A stretch of DNA of 64,000 bases from Bifidobacterium scaligerum (GTDB lineage: Bacteria; Actinomycetota; Actinomycetes; Actinomycetales; Bifidobacteriaceae): assembly GCF_002802865.1 (NCBI RefSeq), contig NZ_PGLQ01000001.1, positions 586,606 through 650,605 on the forward strand. Reading direction: 5' to 3'. A model generated the notes under the pieces. It worked only from the letters and a program-made list of their open reading frames with translations. It made no database searches and was not told the DNA's origin. The position numbers and the translations under genes are program-made. Position 1 is the stretch's first letter, and the number at the start of each line of letters is the position of its first letter. This document shows positions 53,893-64,000 of this stretch, one piece after another.

Positions 53893-54714
53893 TCACTCGG
53901 CCTTTTCGCCCTCGGCGTTCTGGGCCTCAGCTTCAGCAGCGGGAGCCTCGTTGGTCAGAAGTTCCTTCTCCCAAGCTGCCATCGGCTGCTCAGCGGTTTC
54001 GCCAGCGGCCTTGGCACCCTGGCCAGCGCGCTCCAGCAGGCCTTCGGCGACGGCGTCGGCCATCAGGCTGGTGAGCAGCTCGATGCCGCGAATGGCGTCA
54101 TCGTTGGCCGGGATCGGGTATTCGACGGAATCCGGGTCGGCGTTGGTGTCGACAATGGCGACAACCGGGATGCCCAGCTTGTGAGCTTCCTCGACGGCCA
54201 GAGATTCCTTGGTGATGTCGACCACGAACATCGCGGACGGGGTGCGGTTCATGTTGCGAATGCCGCCCAGCTGCTTGTTGAGCTTGTCCTTCTCGCGCTC
54301 GAGCAGGAGGAGCTCCTTCTTGGTCAGGCCGGAGCCGTGCACGTCGGTGAAGTCCATTTCCTCAAGTTCCTTGAGGCGGTTCACACGCTTGGAAACGGTC
54401 TGGAAGTTGGTCAGCATACCGCCGAGCCAGCGCTCGGAGACGTACGGCATGTTCACGCGGGTGGCCTGGTTGGCGATGGCTTCCTGAGCCTGCTTCTTGG
54501 TGCCGACGAAGAGCACGGTGCCATTGTGGGCTACGGTGGTCTTGATGAAGTCGTACGCCTTGTCGATCATGTCGAGCGACTTGAACAGGTTGATGATGTG
54601 GATGCCGTTGCGCTGGGTGAGGATGAACTGCTTCATCTTCGGGTTCCAGCGGCGGGTCTGATGGCCGAAGTGCAGGCCAGCCTTCAGCATGTCGCTCATA
54701 ACGATCTGAGCCAT
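53893..54714 (-). CDS. rpsB: 30S ribosomal protein S2
   Basis: Small-subunit protein bound near the head. The 273 residues begin [27 protein letters not shown] with the S2 signature and end in an acidic Ala/Glu-rich tail ([17 protein letters not shown]). The ATG at 54714 follows AAAGGTAG. An unusually GC-rich leader of about 200 bases lies upstream and may hold an S2-type autoregulatory structure, which I could not define. Confidence 0.98.
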   Translation of the reverse strand: MAQIVMSDMLKAGLHFGHQTRRWNPKMKQFILTQRNGIHIINLFKSLDMIDKAYDFIKTTVAHNGTVLFVGTKKQAQEAIANQATRVNMPYVSERWLGGMLTNFQTVSKRVNRLKELEEMDFTDVHGSGLTKKELLLLEREKDKLNKQLGGIRNMNRTPSAMFVVDITKESLAVEEAHKLGIPVVAIVDTNADPDSVEYPIPANDDAIRGIELLTSLMADAVAEGLLERAGQGAKAAGETAEQPMAAWEKELLTNEAPAAEAEAQNAEGEKAE

Positions 54715-54974
54715 GGTATTACTACCTTTCATTGTCGGTTCTTGCCTGGTCATGCGCACCTGCGTGCAGTCCTTGTCCCGCTGGAAGCGGAATCCGGACC
54801 GACCGACACAGGCCGTCGCGAGCATAACGCGTATTTGTTGTGCGCCGGTAGACAATATTGGTTGGCTCCAAACGCCAGCGACTGCGTTCGTTGCCGGGGT
54901 GGCACACGAATGTTGAGCCTAGCACAACCCCGCGAATAAAGACATGGCTGCGGCAGGCTCTACGGTAACGTCGT

Positions 54975-55454
54975 TCAGCGGTTGCGCATCTGCTTCAGAG
55001 CGGCGCGACGCTCCTCTTTTTCAAGGCGATCAAGATAGACATGGCCGTCGAGGTGATCGCATTCATGCTGAAGCATACGTCCCATCAGACCAGTTCCTTC
55101 AAGCACTACTTCATTGCCATCCAAATCGATGCCACGTACACGAGCGTAGTCGGCACGCCGGGTCTTGTACCACAGGCCAGGAACCGATAGACATCCTTCA
55201 TCGCCGTACTGTTCGCCACGCGTCTCCTCCAGCACCGGGTTGAGCACATAGCCGATTTTGCCTTCGATGTTGTAGGAGAACGCTCTCAAGCTCACGCCAA
55301 TTTGATTGGCGGACAAGCCAGCACGTCCTGGGTCGTTTACAGTCTCAAGCAGATCGTCAACCAATCGGCGCACGGCAGGGGTGATTTCACGGATTTCGTC
55401 ACAAGGGGTGCGCAGGACGGGGTCGGGAACGACCCTGATCTCACGGATTGCCAC
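54975..55454 (-). CDS. def: peptide deformylase
   Basis: Removes the formyl group from nascent proteins. The 159-residue metalloenzyme has all three motifs: [20 protein letters not shown] with the metal Cys, and [14 protein letters not shown] with the HExxH metal site (here HECDH). The GTG at 55454 is preceded by GAGGAG that overlaps the fadD stop, four bases away, so it is coupled to fadD. Confidence 0.95.
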   Translation of the reverse strand: MAIREIRVVPDPVLRTPCDEIREITPAVRRLVDDLLETVNDPGRAGLSANQIGVSLRAFSYNIEGKIGYVLNPVLEETRGEQYGDEGCLSVPGLWYKTRRADYARVRGIDLDGNEVVLEGTGLMGRMLQHECDHLDGHVYLDRLEKEERRAALKQMRNR

Positions 55455-55458
55455 AGAT

Positions 55459-57516
55459 TTACTCCTCGTTCTTTCCACTGTCCTCAGCCGCGGCATGCGC
55501 TCCGGTCTCATCCGGCAATGCCGGTTGGCCATCCTCATCATCCTCAGCCTTGGACTTCTTGATTTTCTCCGATACGCTAGCAATCGAATCCGACACGCTC
55601 GTCTTGACTTGCTCAGAGGCCTGCTTGACCTGTTCGGAGGCTTTTTTGACGGTCTCAGACGTGCTATCGATGATCTTTGCAGTTGCCGGCAACGGCTTGT
55701 TGGAAGGCTTCGGCGCGTAAAGCTCGTCCTCGATGATATCGGCATATCGCTGCAGTACCTTCGGACGTACAACCTTCATACTGGCGGTCAGCGTGCCACG
55801 ATCCTGACTGAATTCCTCATCGAGCACGACAAACTTGCGTACGGATTCGGCACGGGAGACGTTAGTGTTGGCCTGATCGACGAACTGCTGAATGAACGCC
55901 CGCACGGCATCGTTGTCACGAGCCTGCTCCAGCGTCATATCAGCGTCCAGTCCCTGGCCAGCAAGCCACGAGTGCAACATCTCTGGATCAAGTTCGATCA
56001 GTGCCGAAACGAACGGCTTGCCGTCGCCCACCACTACCGCATGAGCCACTATCGGGCAGGTGTCGATGATATCCTCCATCGGCGCAGGACTGATGTTCTT
56101 GCCGCCGGCGGTGATGATGATGTCCTTCTTGCGACCGGTGATATAGGTGAAGCCACGATCCTCAATACGACCGATGTCCCCTGTTTTGATCCACCCATCC
56201 GCAGTCATCGCCTGAGCGGTCAGCTCGGGCTGCTTATAGTAGCCGAGGAACACATTCGGACCGGTCAGCTCGATCTCATCGTCTTCACCCAAACGCACAC
56301 CCATACCGGGTCCGGGCTTGCCGACCGATCCAACCACGTTATCATCCTGCCAATTGACTAACATTGGAGCGGCGGTTTCCGTCATGCCATAGCCTTGGAT
56401 AAAAGTGATGTCGTCCATGCCATTAAAGAAATGAGCGAGATCGACATTCAGCGGCGCGCCACCGCATGCAAGCCATTTCAGATTCGGGCCGAGAGCGGAA
56501 CGGACCGATTTGCCGACAGTGCTCATGAAGAAGGAATGGCACAGTCGTTCAGTCAGAGGATGCCCGGCACCGGATTGCTCATCTTTGCTCCAACGAACAA
56601 AATGCTTGGTGGCCTGCGCAAAGATACGGCCTCGGATACCCGCGCCAGCTTTCTGCGAAGCAGCGTTGTACACTTTCTCGAATACGCGAGGTACGCCAAG
56701 CAGATACGTAGGCTTGAAACTGCGGATATCAGCCAACAGATGCTTAGCGTTCGGAATGTATCCCACAACACCGCATCCCCCGAGGGCCACATACTGGATG
56801 TATCGGGCGAAGCAGTGTGCCAAAGGCAGGAATAACAGCAGACGATTATCCTCATAAAGCATGTCACGGAGAATCTCATAACCGTTGAGCACGATATGGG
56901 TGTAATTACGATTCGAGAGCATGGCCCCCTTGGGCTTGCCCGTAGAACCGGATGTGTACACCACAGTGAGCAGGTCGTCCGCCTTGACTCGGGAAATGGC
57001 CAAATCAAGTGCTTCATCGGATACGCCATGACCGAAATCAGCAACCGCGTCCAGCCCATCGGCTTTGAAGTTAAATACATACTTCAACCCCGGATGGTTA
57101 CTTCGAATCTGTTCCAGGGTCTGTGCCCGCTGGAAATCACCGGCGAACGCGATGACGGGGTCAACCTCTTCGACGATGCCAGTCGTCTGCTTCGCGGAGT
57201 CGGTTTCATACACGGGCACCACTACCGCGCCGATGGCGGCACATGCAAAATCAACCACTCCCCACTCATAGCAGGTAGGCGAATAGATAAGGACCATGGT
57301 TCCAGCTTTGACGCCCAATCCCAGCAAGCCCTTGGCCACCGTGCGCACACGAGCGAGCATCTCGGTTGCGGTGGCACCATGCCACTGATGAGTGTCGTCA
57401 TCCTGCCATTCGGCGATGACGTCATCCGGCGTACGGGCGGCTCTGCGGACCAGCAGGGAGAAAACCGTGTCTTCGTCCGTGGTCACGTATCTGGGTTCTT
57501 CGACATGTTCACGCAT
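55459..57516 (-). CDS. fadD: long-chain fatty acid--CoA ligase
   Basis: AMP-forming acyl-CoA synthetase of 685 residues. The P-loop-like motif [17 protein letters not shown], the [11 protein letters not shown] block and the C-terminal [25 protein letters not shown] (in part) hinge region are intact. The last 90 residues form a charged Lys/Glu/Ser helix-rich tail beyond the usual enzyme end. The ATG at 57516 is chosen for GGAG just before it; a GTG 9 bases upstream is possible. In bifidobacteria it probably activates exogenous fatty acids for lipid synthesis. Confidence 0.93.
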   Translation of the reverse strand: MREHVEEPRYVTTDEDTVFSLLVRRAARTPDDVIAEWQDDDTHQWHGATATEMLARVRTVAKGLLGLGVKAGTMVLIYSPTCYEWGVVDFACAAIGAVVVPVYETDSAKQTTGIVEEVDPVIAFAGDFQRAQTLEQIRSNHPGLKYVFNFKADGLDAVADFGHGVSDEALDLAISRVKADDLLTVVYTSGSTGKPKGAMLSNRNYTHIVLNGYEILRDMLYEDNRLLLFLPLAHCFARYIQYVALGGCGVVGYIPNAKHLLADIRSFKPTYLLGVPRVFEKVYNAASQKAGAGIRGRIFAQATKHFVRWSKDEQSGAGHPLTERLCHSFFMSTVGKSVRSALGPNLKWLACGGAPLNVDLAHFFNGMDDITFIQGYGMTETAAPMLVNWQDDNVVGSVGKPGPGMGVRLGEDDEIELTGPNVFLGYYKQPELTAQAMTADGWIKTGDIGRIEDRGFTYITGRKKDIIITAGGKNISPAPMEDIIDTCPIVAHAVVVGDGKPFVSALIELDPEMLHSWLAGQGLDADMTLEQARDNDAVRAFIQQFVDQANTNVSRAESVRKFVVLDEEFSQDRGTLTASMKVVRPKVLQRYADIIEDELYAPKPSNKPLPATAKIIDSTSETVKKASEQVKQASEQVKTSVSDSIASVSEKIKKSKAEDDEDGQPALPDETGAHAAAEDSGKNEE

Positions 57517-57568
57517 GGTCTCCACTATAGGCGGACCGGTCTATGACGGCACGGCGGCTTGCCGTCAA

Positions 57569-58060
57569 TCAGCCCAGATCCGCGTACACACACATCCATC
57601 GCGATCCGATAAAGCGCAGTTTGAGATTCACACGGATGTCTTCTTTGCCGATCATGACGAATACTGCCATTTCCAAAGTGTCCTTGCTGATGTTCGTGCC
57701 GTCGATAAAAGTGGGCACCACCGGCAAATAGCAAAGCTTCGCTTTGAGTTCCGGATGTGTGAGCATATGGGCATCCAGCAGATACTGCATAGTCTGCAGC
57801 CGGTCAAGGCACGGCTTGGTCATCGCTCGATTCAGATGGCTCAGTCCCAGTTTGCCTCGGATGACGTCGGTAGCCGTACATGCCAATCGGCACGAAGCCA
57901 TCGCCATCGTGTGGCATTCTTGAGCGTCCAACCCGCCGATGAAAGTGGAATGAAAATGATACCGGATTGGACGATCCGACGATTCCAGCACAATATAGCC
58001 GTCATAACCTGGCAGCGGCGTACGCGAATTCGTGTTATGAAAATAGTCATCGTAATCCAT
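57569..58060 (-). CDS. Rv3235-family-like hypothetical protein
   Basis: A 163-residue protein without signal or membrane segment. The C-terminal pattern (MAVFVMIGKEDIRVNLKLRFIGSRWMCVYADLG in part) and the preceding LACTATDVIRGKLGLSHLNRAMT block resemble the actinobacterial Rv3235 family, but the N-terminal third does not. AGAGG precedes the ATG at 58060. It lies between guaB3 and fadD on the same strand. Function is unknown. Confidence 0.65.
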   Translation of the reverse strand: MDYDDYFHNTNSRTPLPGYDGYIVLESSDRPIRYHFHSTFIGGLDAQECHTMAMASCRLACTATDVIRGKLGLSHLNRAMTKPCLDRLQTMQYLLDAHMLTHPELKAKLCYLPVVPTFIDGTNISKDTLEMAVFVMIGKEDIRVNLKLRFIGSRWMCVYADLG

Positions 58061-58189
58061 GACGACCTCTAAATTCCCCCTCAAGCCTTACCTACGTTGG
58101 TAAGTGCTGAGAACTACATCACCACGAATAACGGTCCAAGTCAAATTGCGCGAGCGTTCCTTTCCCTGAAGACGCCTCAACAAGGACAG

Positions 58190-58227
58190 AAGGGCTCCAG
58201 CATATGAACACATACACCAGAGCCCTC
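58190..58227 (-). repeat. weak hairpin between guaB3 and the Rv3235-like gene
   Basis: AGGGCTC (58191-58197) and GAGCCCT (58220-58226) arms with a 22-base loop, roughly 80-115 bases past the guaB3 stop. A weak terminator is possible. Confidence 0.35.
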
Positions 58228-58307
58228 AACGGTTTCAGGTTTTGACGAATCGCCACGTTCAACGGAACCAGCGAAACACCCAGCCTGCTACTTGAATAAT
58301 CCTGCAG

Positions 58308-59432
58308 CTACTGCGCCATATGAGGAGTAACCACCATACCGCAACGCTGGAAATTCTTCACATCCACGTATCCGGTGGAGGCCATGGCACGCTTCAAGGC
58401 ACCAATGAAATTCGTTTTGCCATCGGCCTGATGACTCGGCCCGAACAGGATCTGCTCCAAGGAGCCGACCGTGCCAACCGTGGTGCGGTAGCCACGCGGC
58501 AATGTTTGATGACGAGCCTCGGCACCCCAATGGGTACCCTTTCCGGGCGCTTCGGTGGCCCGTGCGAGCGGAGCGCCAAGCATCACCGCATCAGCGCCAA
58601 GAGCCAACGCTTTGACGAAGCTACCGGAATCTCCCATACCGCCATCGGCAATAACCTGTACATAACGGCCGCCGGACTCATCCATGTAATCACGGCGAGC
58701 TTCCGCCACATCCGCGATGGCGGTAGCCATCGGCGCATGGACACCGAGAGTCTGGCGGGTGGCAGATACGGCACCACCGCCAAAGCCTACCAGCACACCG
58801 GCGGCACCGGTGCGCATCAGATGAAGCGCTGCAGTGTAGTTAGCGGCACCGCCCACAATCACCGGCACATCAAGGTCGTAGATGAACTTCTTCAGATTCA
58901 ATGGCTCCTGACCCGAGGAAACATGTTCCGCGGAAACCACAGTGCCACGAATCACGAACAGATCAACACCGGCATCAACCACGGTAGAGTAGAACTGCTG
59001 CGTGCGCTGCGGAGATAGCGATCCTGCCACGGTTACGCCAGCTGCACGAATCTCGTGCAGCCGCTGCGTAATAAGCTCCGGCTTGATGGGCTCAGCGTAT
59101 ATCTGCTGAATGCGTTCGGTGGCCTGCTCGGCAGGCAAACCGGCGATTTCGTCAAGCAACGACGTCGGATCGTCGTAACGAGTCCATAAACCCTCAAGGT
59201 CCAGAACGCCAAGCGCGCCCATCTTACCCATAGCTATGGCGGTAGCCGGGCTAGTCACTGAATCCATCGGAGCGCCGATCACCGGCACATCGAACTCATA
59301 GGCATCGATCTGCCAAGACGTGGAGACGTCTTCGGGATCGCGGGTACGACGAGACGGGACGATGGCGACATCGTCAAGTGAATAGCCGAGACGGCCCTTT
59401 TTGCCCAAACCGATTTCAATTTCCTGAGACAT
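58308..59432 (-). CDS. guaB3: GuaB3 family IMP dehydrogenase-related protein
   Basis: A 374-residue TIM-barrel protein of the actinobacterial GuaB3 group, starting EIEIGLGKKGRLGYSLDDVAIVPSRRTRDPEDVS (in part). It lacks CBS domains. The loop that carries the catalytic Cys in IMP dehydrogenase and GMP reductase reads IRGTVVSAEHVSS here (about residues 161-173), and the only Cys in the protein is near the C-terminus. Classical thioimidate chemistry therefore seems impossible. The ATG at 59432 has a poor site; three upstream in-frame starts belong to the leader. It diverges from icd. Confidence 0.9.
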   Translation of the reverse strand: MSQEIEIGLGKKGRLGYSLDDVAIVPSRRTRDPEDVSTSWQIDAYEFDVPVIGAPMDSVTSPATAIAMGKMGALGVLDLEGLWTRYDDPTSLLDEIAGLPAEQATERIQQIYAEPIKPELITQRLHEIRAAGVTVAGSLSPQRTQQFYSTVVDAGVDLFVIRGTVVSAEHVSSGQEPLNLKKFIYDLDVPVIVGGAANYTAALHLMRTGAAGVLVGFGGGAVSATRQTLGVHAPMATAIADVAEARRDYMDESGGRYVQVIADGGMGDSGSFVKALALGADAVMLGAPLARATEAPGKGTHWGAEARHQTLPRGYRTTVGTVGSLEQILFGPSHQADGKTNFIGALKRAMASTGYVDVKNFQRCGMVVTPHMAQ

Positions 59433-59559
59433 GGACTCAAGCCTATTGCCGGGGACGGACGCGACGCCTTCAAGTGTCCACATACTCGTATCCATCGGCC
59501 CCACGTTACAAACATGCGATATGACTAGAACATCTTCACACCAGCTCTAGGGAGGAAAC

Positions 59560-60780
59560 ATGGCCAAAATCAAGGTCGAAGGCACTGTTGTCGAACTCGA
59601 CGGCGACGAGATGACCCGCGTTATCTGGAAGGACATCAAGGATCGTCTGATTCTGCCGTATCTCGACGTGAATCTCGATTACTACGATCTGGGCATCCAG
59701 CACCGTGACGAGACCGACGATCAGGTGACCATCGACGCCGCCCACGCCATTCAGAAGCATCATGTGGGCGTCAAATGCGCCACGATCACTCCTGACGAAG
59801 CCCGAGTCAAAGAGTTCGGACTGAAGAAGATGTGGAAATCTCCTAACGGCACCATACGCAACATTCTGGGTGGCACCATTTTCCGTGAACCCATCGTGAT
59901 GAGCAACGTGCCGCGTCTGGTGCCCGGTTGGACCAAGCCGATCGTGGTGGCCCGCCACGCGTTCGGCGATCAATACAAAGCCACTGATTTCAAGGTGCCG
60001 GGAGCCGGACAATTAACCGTCACCTTCACCCCGGATGACGGATCTGAGCCGATTCAGCATGTGGTCTACAATTACGGTCCGGATGGCGGCGTGGCTCAGG
60101 TGCAGTACAACGTGAACGATTCGATTCGCGGCTTCGCGCGCGCATGCTTCAACTACGGTCTCATGCGCCACTACCCGGTGTATCTATCCACCAAGAACAC
60201 CATTCTCAAGGCCTACGACGGTCAGTTCAAGGACATCTTCGCCGAGGTCTACGAGACCGAGTACAAGGATCGGTTCGAGGCGGAGGGGCTGACGTACGAG
60301 CACCGTCTTATCGATGACATGGTAGCCAGTTCATTGAAGTGGCATGGCGGCTACATCTGGGCGTGCAAGAACTACGACGGCGATGTGCAGTCTGATTCCG
60401 TAGCCCAAGGCTTCGGCTCGCTGGGCCTGATGACCTCCGTGCTCATGACGCCGGACGGCCAGACCGTGGAGGCCGAAGCCGCACATGGCACCGTGACCCG
60501 CCATTATCGTCGTTGGCTCAAGGGCGAGAAGACCTCCACCAACCCGATTGCCTCGATCTTCGCTTGGACCGGCGGTCTTAAGCATCGCGCTGATCTGGAT
60601 GGCACTCCCGAAGTACGACACTTTGCCGAAACCTTGGAGAAGGTCATCGTGGATACCGTTGAAGGAGGCCAGATGACCAAGGATCTCGCCATGCTCATCG
60701 GCCCTGACGAACCATGGCTCGACACTGAAGGATTCATGAACGCATTGGACGAGAACCTGCAGAAGGCATTGGCCGACTGA
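59560..60780 (+). CDS. icd: NADP-dependent isocitrate dehydrogenase
   Basis: Oxidises isocitrate to 2-oxoglutarate; in bifidobacteria, with an incomplete citric acid cycle, it supplies glutamate synthesis. The 406-residue protein is the eukaryote-like homodimeric type, with [20 protein letters not shown] at the N-terminus and the substrate/NADP regions [33 protein letters not shown] and [12 protein letters not shown]. The ATG follows AGGGAGG. Confidence 0.96.
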   Translation: MAKIKVEGTVVELDGDEMTRVIWKDIKDRLILPYLDVNLDYYDLGIQHRDETDDQVTIDAAHAIQKHHVGVKCATITPDEARVKEFGLKKMWKSPNGTIRNILGGTIFREPIVMSNVPRLVPGWTKPIVVARHAFGDQYKATDFKVPGAGQLTVTFTPDDGSEPIQHVVYNYGPDGGVAQVQYNVNDSIRGFARACFNYGLMRHYPVYLSTKNTILKAYDGQFKDIFAEVYETEYKDRFEAEGLTYEHRLIDDMVASSLKWHGGYIWACKNYDGDVQSDSVAQGFGSLGLMTSVLMTPDGQTVEAEAAHGTVTRHYRRWLKGEKTSTNPIASIFAWTGGLKHRADLDGTPEVRHFAETLEKVIVDTVEGGQMTKDLAMLIGPDEPWLDTEGFMNALDENLQKALAD

Positions 60781-60801
60781 CGCTGTTTCTTCCCGACCCC
60801 C

Positions 60802-60835
60802 TATCCTCAGAGTCAACGCGAAAACGCAGAGGATA
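60802..60835 (+). terminator. weak hairpin after icd
   Basis: TATCCTC and GAGGATA arms with an inner GCG-AAAA-CGC stem, 22 bases past the icd stop. No T-tract follows, so confidence is low. Confidence 0.35.
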
Positions 60836-60987
60836 AGGACAGATCGGCTTACTCCCCTGATTGTTCCCGGATATATGACGATTTACGCCATATGCCCGGG
60901 ACTTTTCATATACCGGCGACTACTATCGTTGTTCAGCCTGTTGTTTCGACATCCGTTTTCAGGATTTCAAGGAGGTTCCGTCTGCCT

Positions 60988-62604
60988 ATGGTGTCTGCAC
61001 GCCGCCCATTCACTGTTCTTATTGCAGTCCTTGCATCCTGCGCGACGCTGTTGTCGTTGACAGCATGCGTTTCCGGCTCCGACGCCGGAGATATCAAAGG
61101 CAACTCATCCACAGTGACATCATCCTCTGCGGGGTCGGTAGCGCTGTTCACTCCTTCCGACGGCATCACGTTAAATCAACAGACACCGCTCAATAAATGG
61201 GCCAAACTGGTGCCCGACCTAACGAAGGCTTTGGTCGAAGCCGGAATGGAAAAAGGCAACATCTCCCATAAAACCTCGGATTCGCTGGATAAGCAGAGTC
61301 GAGCCATTCAGGATTTTGTCGTCAACCATCTTTCCGAAACCGGCAGCTCCAATGATTCCAAAATCACCATCGCTCCGGAAAACATGACATTGCTTGTAGC
61401 GCCGGTGGTGAAATCGGACGCTTCGACCAGACAATACGGCGACTACGTCAGTCAGGAGCTGACCACCAACGACACCAGCGAAGAAGGAACCGATAACGAC
61501 AACAACGCGACCTCGCACGAATCAGGTGAAGTCGACGGCGGAGCAACCACATCAGACGATGAACAATCCCAGGCAGCAGATCGTCTGGTTTCCTCTCTGA
61601 AGCTGGCGCAGGAATCCGGCATGCATGTGATTTTGCTGGGCAACAGCATCACCGGATATGAACCGGACGCATTCGTGAAATTCTCCGACGCGCAGACCAT
61701 CGGTAAGATACAGGCCGAGAAGGTGAAGGCCAAGCTGGAGCTCGATAAAGCGAGCAAGGACAATCCGAAACAAATCGAGGTACTGCTGCCCTATGAGACC
61801 AAGGACGACAATGGGAAGGCTGCAGACACCACATTCGCGCAAGAAGCGTTCCAAGGTGTTTGGAGCGTGCTTGGCGCCTATTATCAAAAAGGTGTCATAG
61901 AGAGTCCGTCTGGCGCGTTGGATGCCGATTCCACACAGGACGATTGGCAAAACGTCGCTTATGATGCCTCACAGGACAATGCCGTTGCCGATACACTCAA
62001 AAAACGGCTGGCAGCCAAGTCGTCAGCCTCGTTGACGCGCATTGACGCCATTATCGCTATGAACGACTCCGTGGCTTCTGATGTTGTTACCACTCTCGAC
62101 GATATGGGATACACCGGTTCCGCCGCAGACATCAACCCTCAGATCACCATTTCCGGCATTGTGGGCAATATCACCGGCAAAAAGGATTTGTCTCGTCAGG
62201 CCGTACCTGATCCGATCAAATCCCCGGAGAAGGATAAGGCCGGTACTGAAACCGATGGTTCCAACACCGACGAAAGCACAGCCAGCAAGGATCGTGATTC
62301 TCGATGGCCACTGGTGACAGGATACGGCGCTTACGTATCTGTCATCCCTTCCATCGTCAACGGCAAGCAATGGATAACAGGGTTGGAAGATCGTCAGGCG
62401 CTGGCATCTGATATCGCCCAAGCATGCACGTTGCTGAACACGGGAAGCACACTCAAATCCATGTCCGTCGTACACAACACTACGGTTGCAGGGGTCAAAA
62501 AAATACCGACAATCAGTGAGCCAACCATCGCCGTCAGCGCCAGCAATCTCAAAGCCGAGCTCATTGACCCCGGTTATATCTCTCTGGCCGACGCCGGATT
62601 GTGA
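60988..62604 (+). CDS. periplasmic-binding-like lipoprotein, orphan
   Basis: A 538-residue lipoprotein: basic N-terminus, hydrophobic core and lipobox LTAC with the lipidated Cys at residue 27. Two stretches rich in Ser, Thr, Asp and Asn (about 165-195 and 415-440) look like linkers. The rest resembles sugar-type solute-binding proteins (PBP fold I), for example VILLGNSITGYEPDAFVKFSDAQTIGKIQAEK and IDAIIAMNDSVASDVVTTLDDMGY. No ABC permease or ATPase genes are adjacent. The ATG at 60988 has AAGGAGG about 12 bases upstream, a little far. Ligand is unknown. Confidence 0.75.
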   Translation: MVSARRPFTVLIAVLASCATLLSLTACVSGSDAGDIKGNSSTVTSSSAGSVALFTPSDGITLNQQTPLNKWAKLVPDLTKALVEAGMEKGNISHKTSDSLDKQSRAIQDFVVNHLSETGSSNDSKITIAPENMTLLVAPVVKSDASTRQYGDYVSQELTTNDTSEEGTDNDNNATSHESGEVDGGATTSDDEQSQAADRLVSSLKLAQESGMHVILLGNSITGYEPDAFVKFSDAQTIGKIQAEKVKAKLELDKASKDNPKQIEVLLPYETKDDNGKAADTTFAQEAFQGVWSVLGAYYQKGVIESPSGALDADSTQDDWQNVAYDASQDNAVADTLKKRLAAKSSASLTRIDAIIAMNDSVASDVVTTLDDMGYTGSAADINPQITISGIVGNITGKKDLSRQAVPDPIKSPEKDKAGTETDGSNTDESTASKDRDSRWPLVTGYGAYVSVIPSIVNGKQWITGLEDRQALASDIAQACTLLNTGSTLKSMSVVHNTTVAGVKKIPTISEPTIAVSASNLKAELIDPGYISLADAGL

Positions 62605-62665
62605 TTTGTTTGTCTTGGATCTTTTGACGTAGGCAATTGAACCGTTCTTTGATCAGTCATCTTGA

Positions 62666-63400
62666 TCAGTCATCTTCGAGATACCCACTGTTCCGCCAGT
62701 CAGAAAGGAGAGAAGCCGAAAGCGGCTTTACGGCAACACGACGTCTCGACGCGTACGATTCAGGATCCAGATAATCGGCGGTTCCGCGTTTCAACCCCCA
62801 ATGCAGACATTGGTCGTCACAATGATCTGAATTACCCGCAACTACGCCTATGGTCTGGCCACGTGTGACCGATTGTCCAGCCGATAGTTCAGTTTCTGCA
62901 GGCTCGAACGTTGAGGTAATCCCTCCCCTATGACGTATGCTCAGCACTGTTTTCCCGGCAACGCTTCCGACGAAACTCACAACACCTGCTTTCGGTGCGA
63001 CAATCGAGGTTCCCGGCCCGGCAGTCAGATCTATGCCACGATGCCCGGCCGACCATGGATTTAGCGGACGTTCGAACTTCCTCATAATCTGTGTAGGAAT
63101 AACGGGCCAGATATATGCCGCCTCACATGATCCGACCATCTGATGTTCGAGTGCAGCCGAATCGGTAAAATCTGCAATGGAATAATCTGCCGTTCCGCTC
63201 ACCAGCATGCCATCTCTACCCTCATAATGTGAATCGACGATCAGCCCTAATCCCAGAGCCAGAAGCAACCCCATGGCTGTTACTACGGAGATGACCGCAT
63301 CCATGCGACGTTTACGCTGTTGTTCCGCTTGTCTGCGTATATAATCTCGCCACTTTGCAACTCGTTGCGCTTCATCGCGACGCCAATCAAACCACGACAT
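62666..63400 (-). CDS. M23-family peptidase-like membrane protein
   Basis: A 244-residue protein with a basic N-terminal cytoplasmic segment, one membrane helix (about residues 35-55) and an outside M23/LytM-like domain. The first metal motif is HRGIDL (HxxxD), but the second reads CLHWGLK, where active enzymes have HxH; the first His is replaced by Cys, as often seen in actinobacterial members. It may be a cell-wall hydrolase of altered activity or a non-catalytic wall-binding factor. AGGGAGGG precedes the ATG. Confidence 0.8.
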   Translation of the reverse strand: MSWFDWRRDEAQRVAKWRDYIRRQAEQQRKRRMDAVISVVTAMGLLLALGLGLIVDSHYEGRDGMLVSGTADYSIADFTDSAALEHQMVGSCEAAYIWPVIPTQIMRKFERPLNPWSAGHRGIDLTAGPGTSIVAPKAGVVSFVGSVAGKTVLSIRHRGGITSTFEPAETELSAGQSVTRGQTIGVVAGNSDHCDDQCLHWGLKRGTADYLDPESYASRRRVAVKPLSASLLSDWRNSGYLEDD

Positions 63401-63807
63401 GTCTTTCCCTCCTACCTTGACATATCCGTATATTCACCGGCTTTTGCGCCGGTTATTTCAGATTGGCTGACGACAAGCACTACTGTCTACCCATATCGAC
63501 CTATGTGGTTCTAGCTTCCGAAGTTATCCACATTGCACGTCTCGACGATGCCTGAGCGTTTCCTTTGACCGATACGCATATTGCAAACCGTCGCACAATG
63601 GTTCAGCGCGTAATACAAGCAGGGGCCCTTGCTAGGCCGTGAAAACACCCTCTAGGACGAGGTAATTCGGCGGCCAGAGAGCTCCGTAAAAGGAGATTTT
63701 GAGGAGATGGGTAAATTTATTGACTATTATTGACTACCAAGGCCATTTTGGTCGGACGGAAAACTATCTGAGACGACGAAACCCCTTGAAAATCAAGGGG
63801 TTTCAAC
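63401..63807. other. intergenic region before the tRNA-Asn pair
   Basis: About 400 bases without a supported gene. It should hold the promoter of the M23-like gene on the minus strand. One perfect DnaA-box word TTATCCACA lies at 63524-63532, but it is single and no other origin feature is seen. A short ATTGACTA repeat occurs at about 63719-63736, and the tRNA terminator hairpin is at the right end. Confidence 0.5.
63779..63803 (-). terminator. hairpin after tRNA-Asn genes
   Basis: AAACCCCTTGA and TCAAGGGGTTT arms with a 3-base loop, 4 bases past the encoded CCA. The T-run after it on the minus strand is short. Confidence 0.6.
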
Positions 63808-63883
<76 letters not shown>

Positions 63884-63922
63884 ATATTCAATTTTCCCCA
63901 ACCGATTACCCGATCAGGAGAG

Positions 63923-63995
<73 letters not shown>

Positions 63996-64000
63996 ATATT

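Noticed and set aside
53638..54939. 433-residue plus-strand ORF opposite tsf and rpsB
   Set aside because: It spans two real genes and their gap and shows no family motif.
63524..63532. DnaA box as part of a replication origin
   Set aside because: A single box without dnaA, dnaN or AT-rich unwinding region is not an origin.

Overview
The window is chromosomal DNA of a high-GC Gram-positive bacterium, most probably Bifidobacterium and probably the B. longum group. Reasons: adjacent transketolase and transaldolase genes of the bifid shunt, a 316-residue L-lactate dehydrogenase, actinobacterial markers (WhiA, PAC2 family, GuaB3, Rv3235-like protein), an actinobacterial LexA box before uvrA, HrcA/CIRCE heat-shock control, and a GC-rich codon bias that produces long mirror ORFs opposite highly expressed genes. 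The genus call comes from protein recognition, not from a database search.

Layout. 1-2550: 3'-truncated thrS and a five-gene tRNA array (Gly, Cys, Val, Val, Gly). 2600-8200: PAC2 protein, uppP, fructosamine-kinase-like gene, then dnaJ and hrcA with a CIRCE operator. 8386-16914: tkt, tal, an aminotransferase, brnQ, a carboxymuconolactone-decarboxylase-like protein and a core MetE-like methyltransferase. 16923-22564: an AT-rich mobile element of about 5.6 kb with a tyrosine integrase, a serine resolvase, three uncharacterised genes and long non-coding stretches. 22562-24525: a tandem structured repeat and an XRE-HTH/aminotransferase fusion with its own palindromic operator. 24555-28435: a translationally coupled ldh, HAD phosphatase, ADP-ribosylglycohydrolase and PfkB kinase operon. 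28527-40091: secG, tpiA, pgk, whiA, rapZ, aroE, uvrC and uvrA. 40280-48861: mscL, a holin-like membrane protein, two transporters, a DUF1287 protein, hisF-hisI-trpE and a PfpI-like protein. 49047-54714: rlmN, cdsA, frr, pyrH, tsf and rpsB. 54975-63400: def, fadD, an Rv3235-like gene, guaB3, icd, a solute-binding-like lipoprotein and an M23 protein. 63808-63995: two tRNA-Asn genes.

How it fits together. Most of the window is core housekeeping: central carbon metabolism, translation, DNA repair, envelope lipid and wall-carrier metabolism, His/Trp synthesis and stress control. The accessory part is the island. Removing it in silico between its two 8-bp direct repeats restores a perfect inverted repeat with 11-base arms directly after the metE-like stop codon. 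That palindrome is the head of the first of two tandem repeat units whose stems differ by compensating changes, so the element appears to have entered a conserved structured intergenic repeat. The XRE-aminotransferase fusion next to the island and the four-gene ldh operon are the other loci of most interest.
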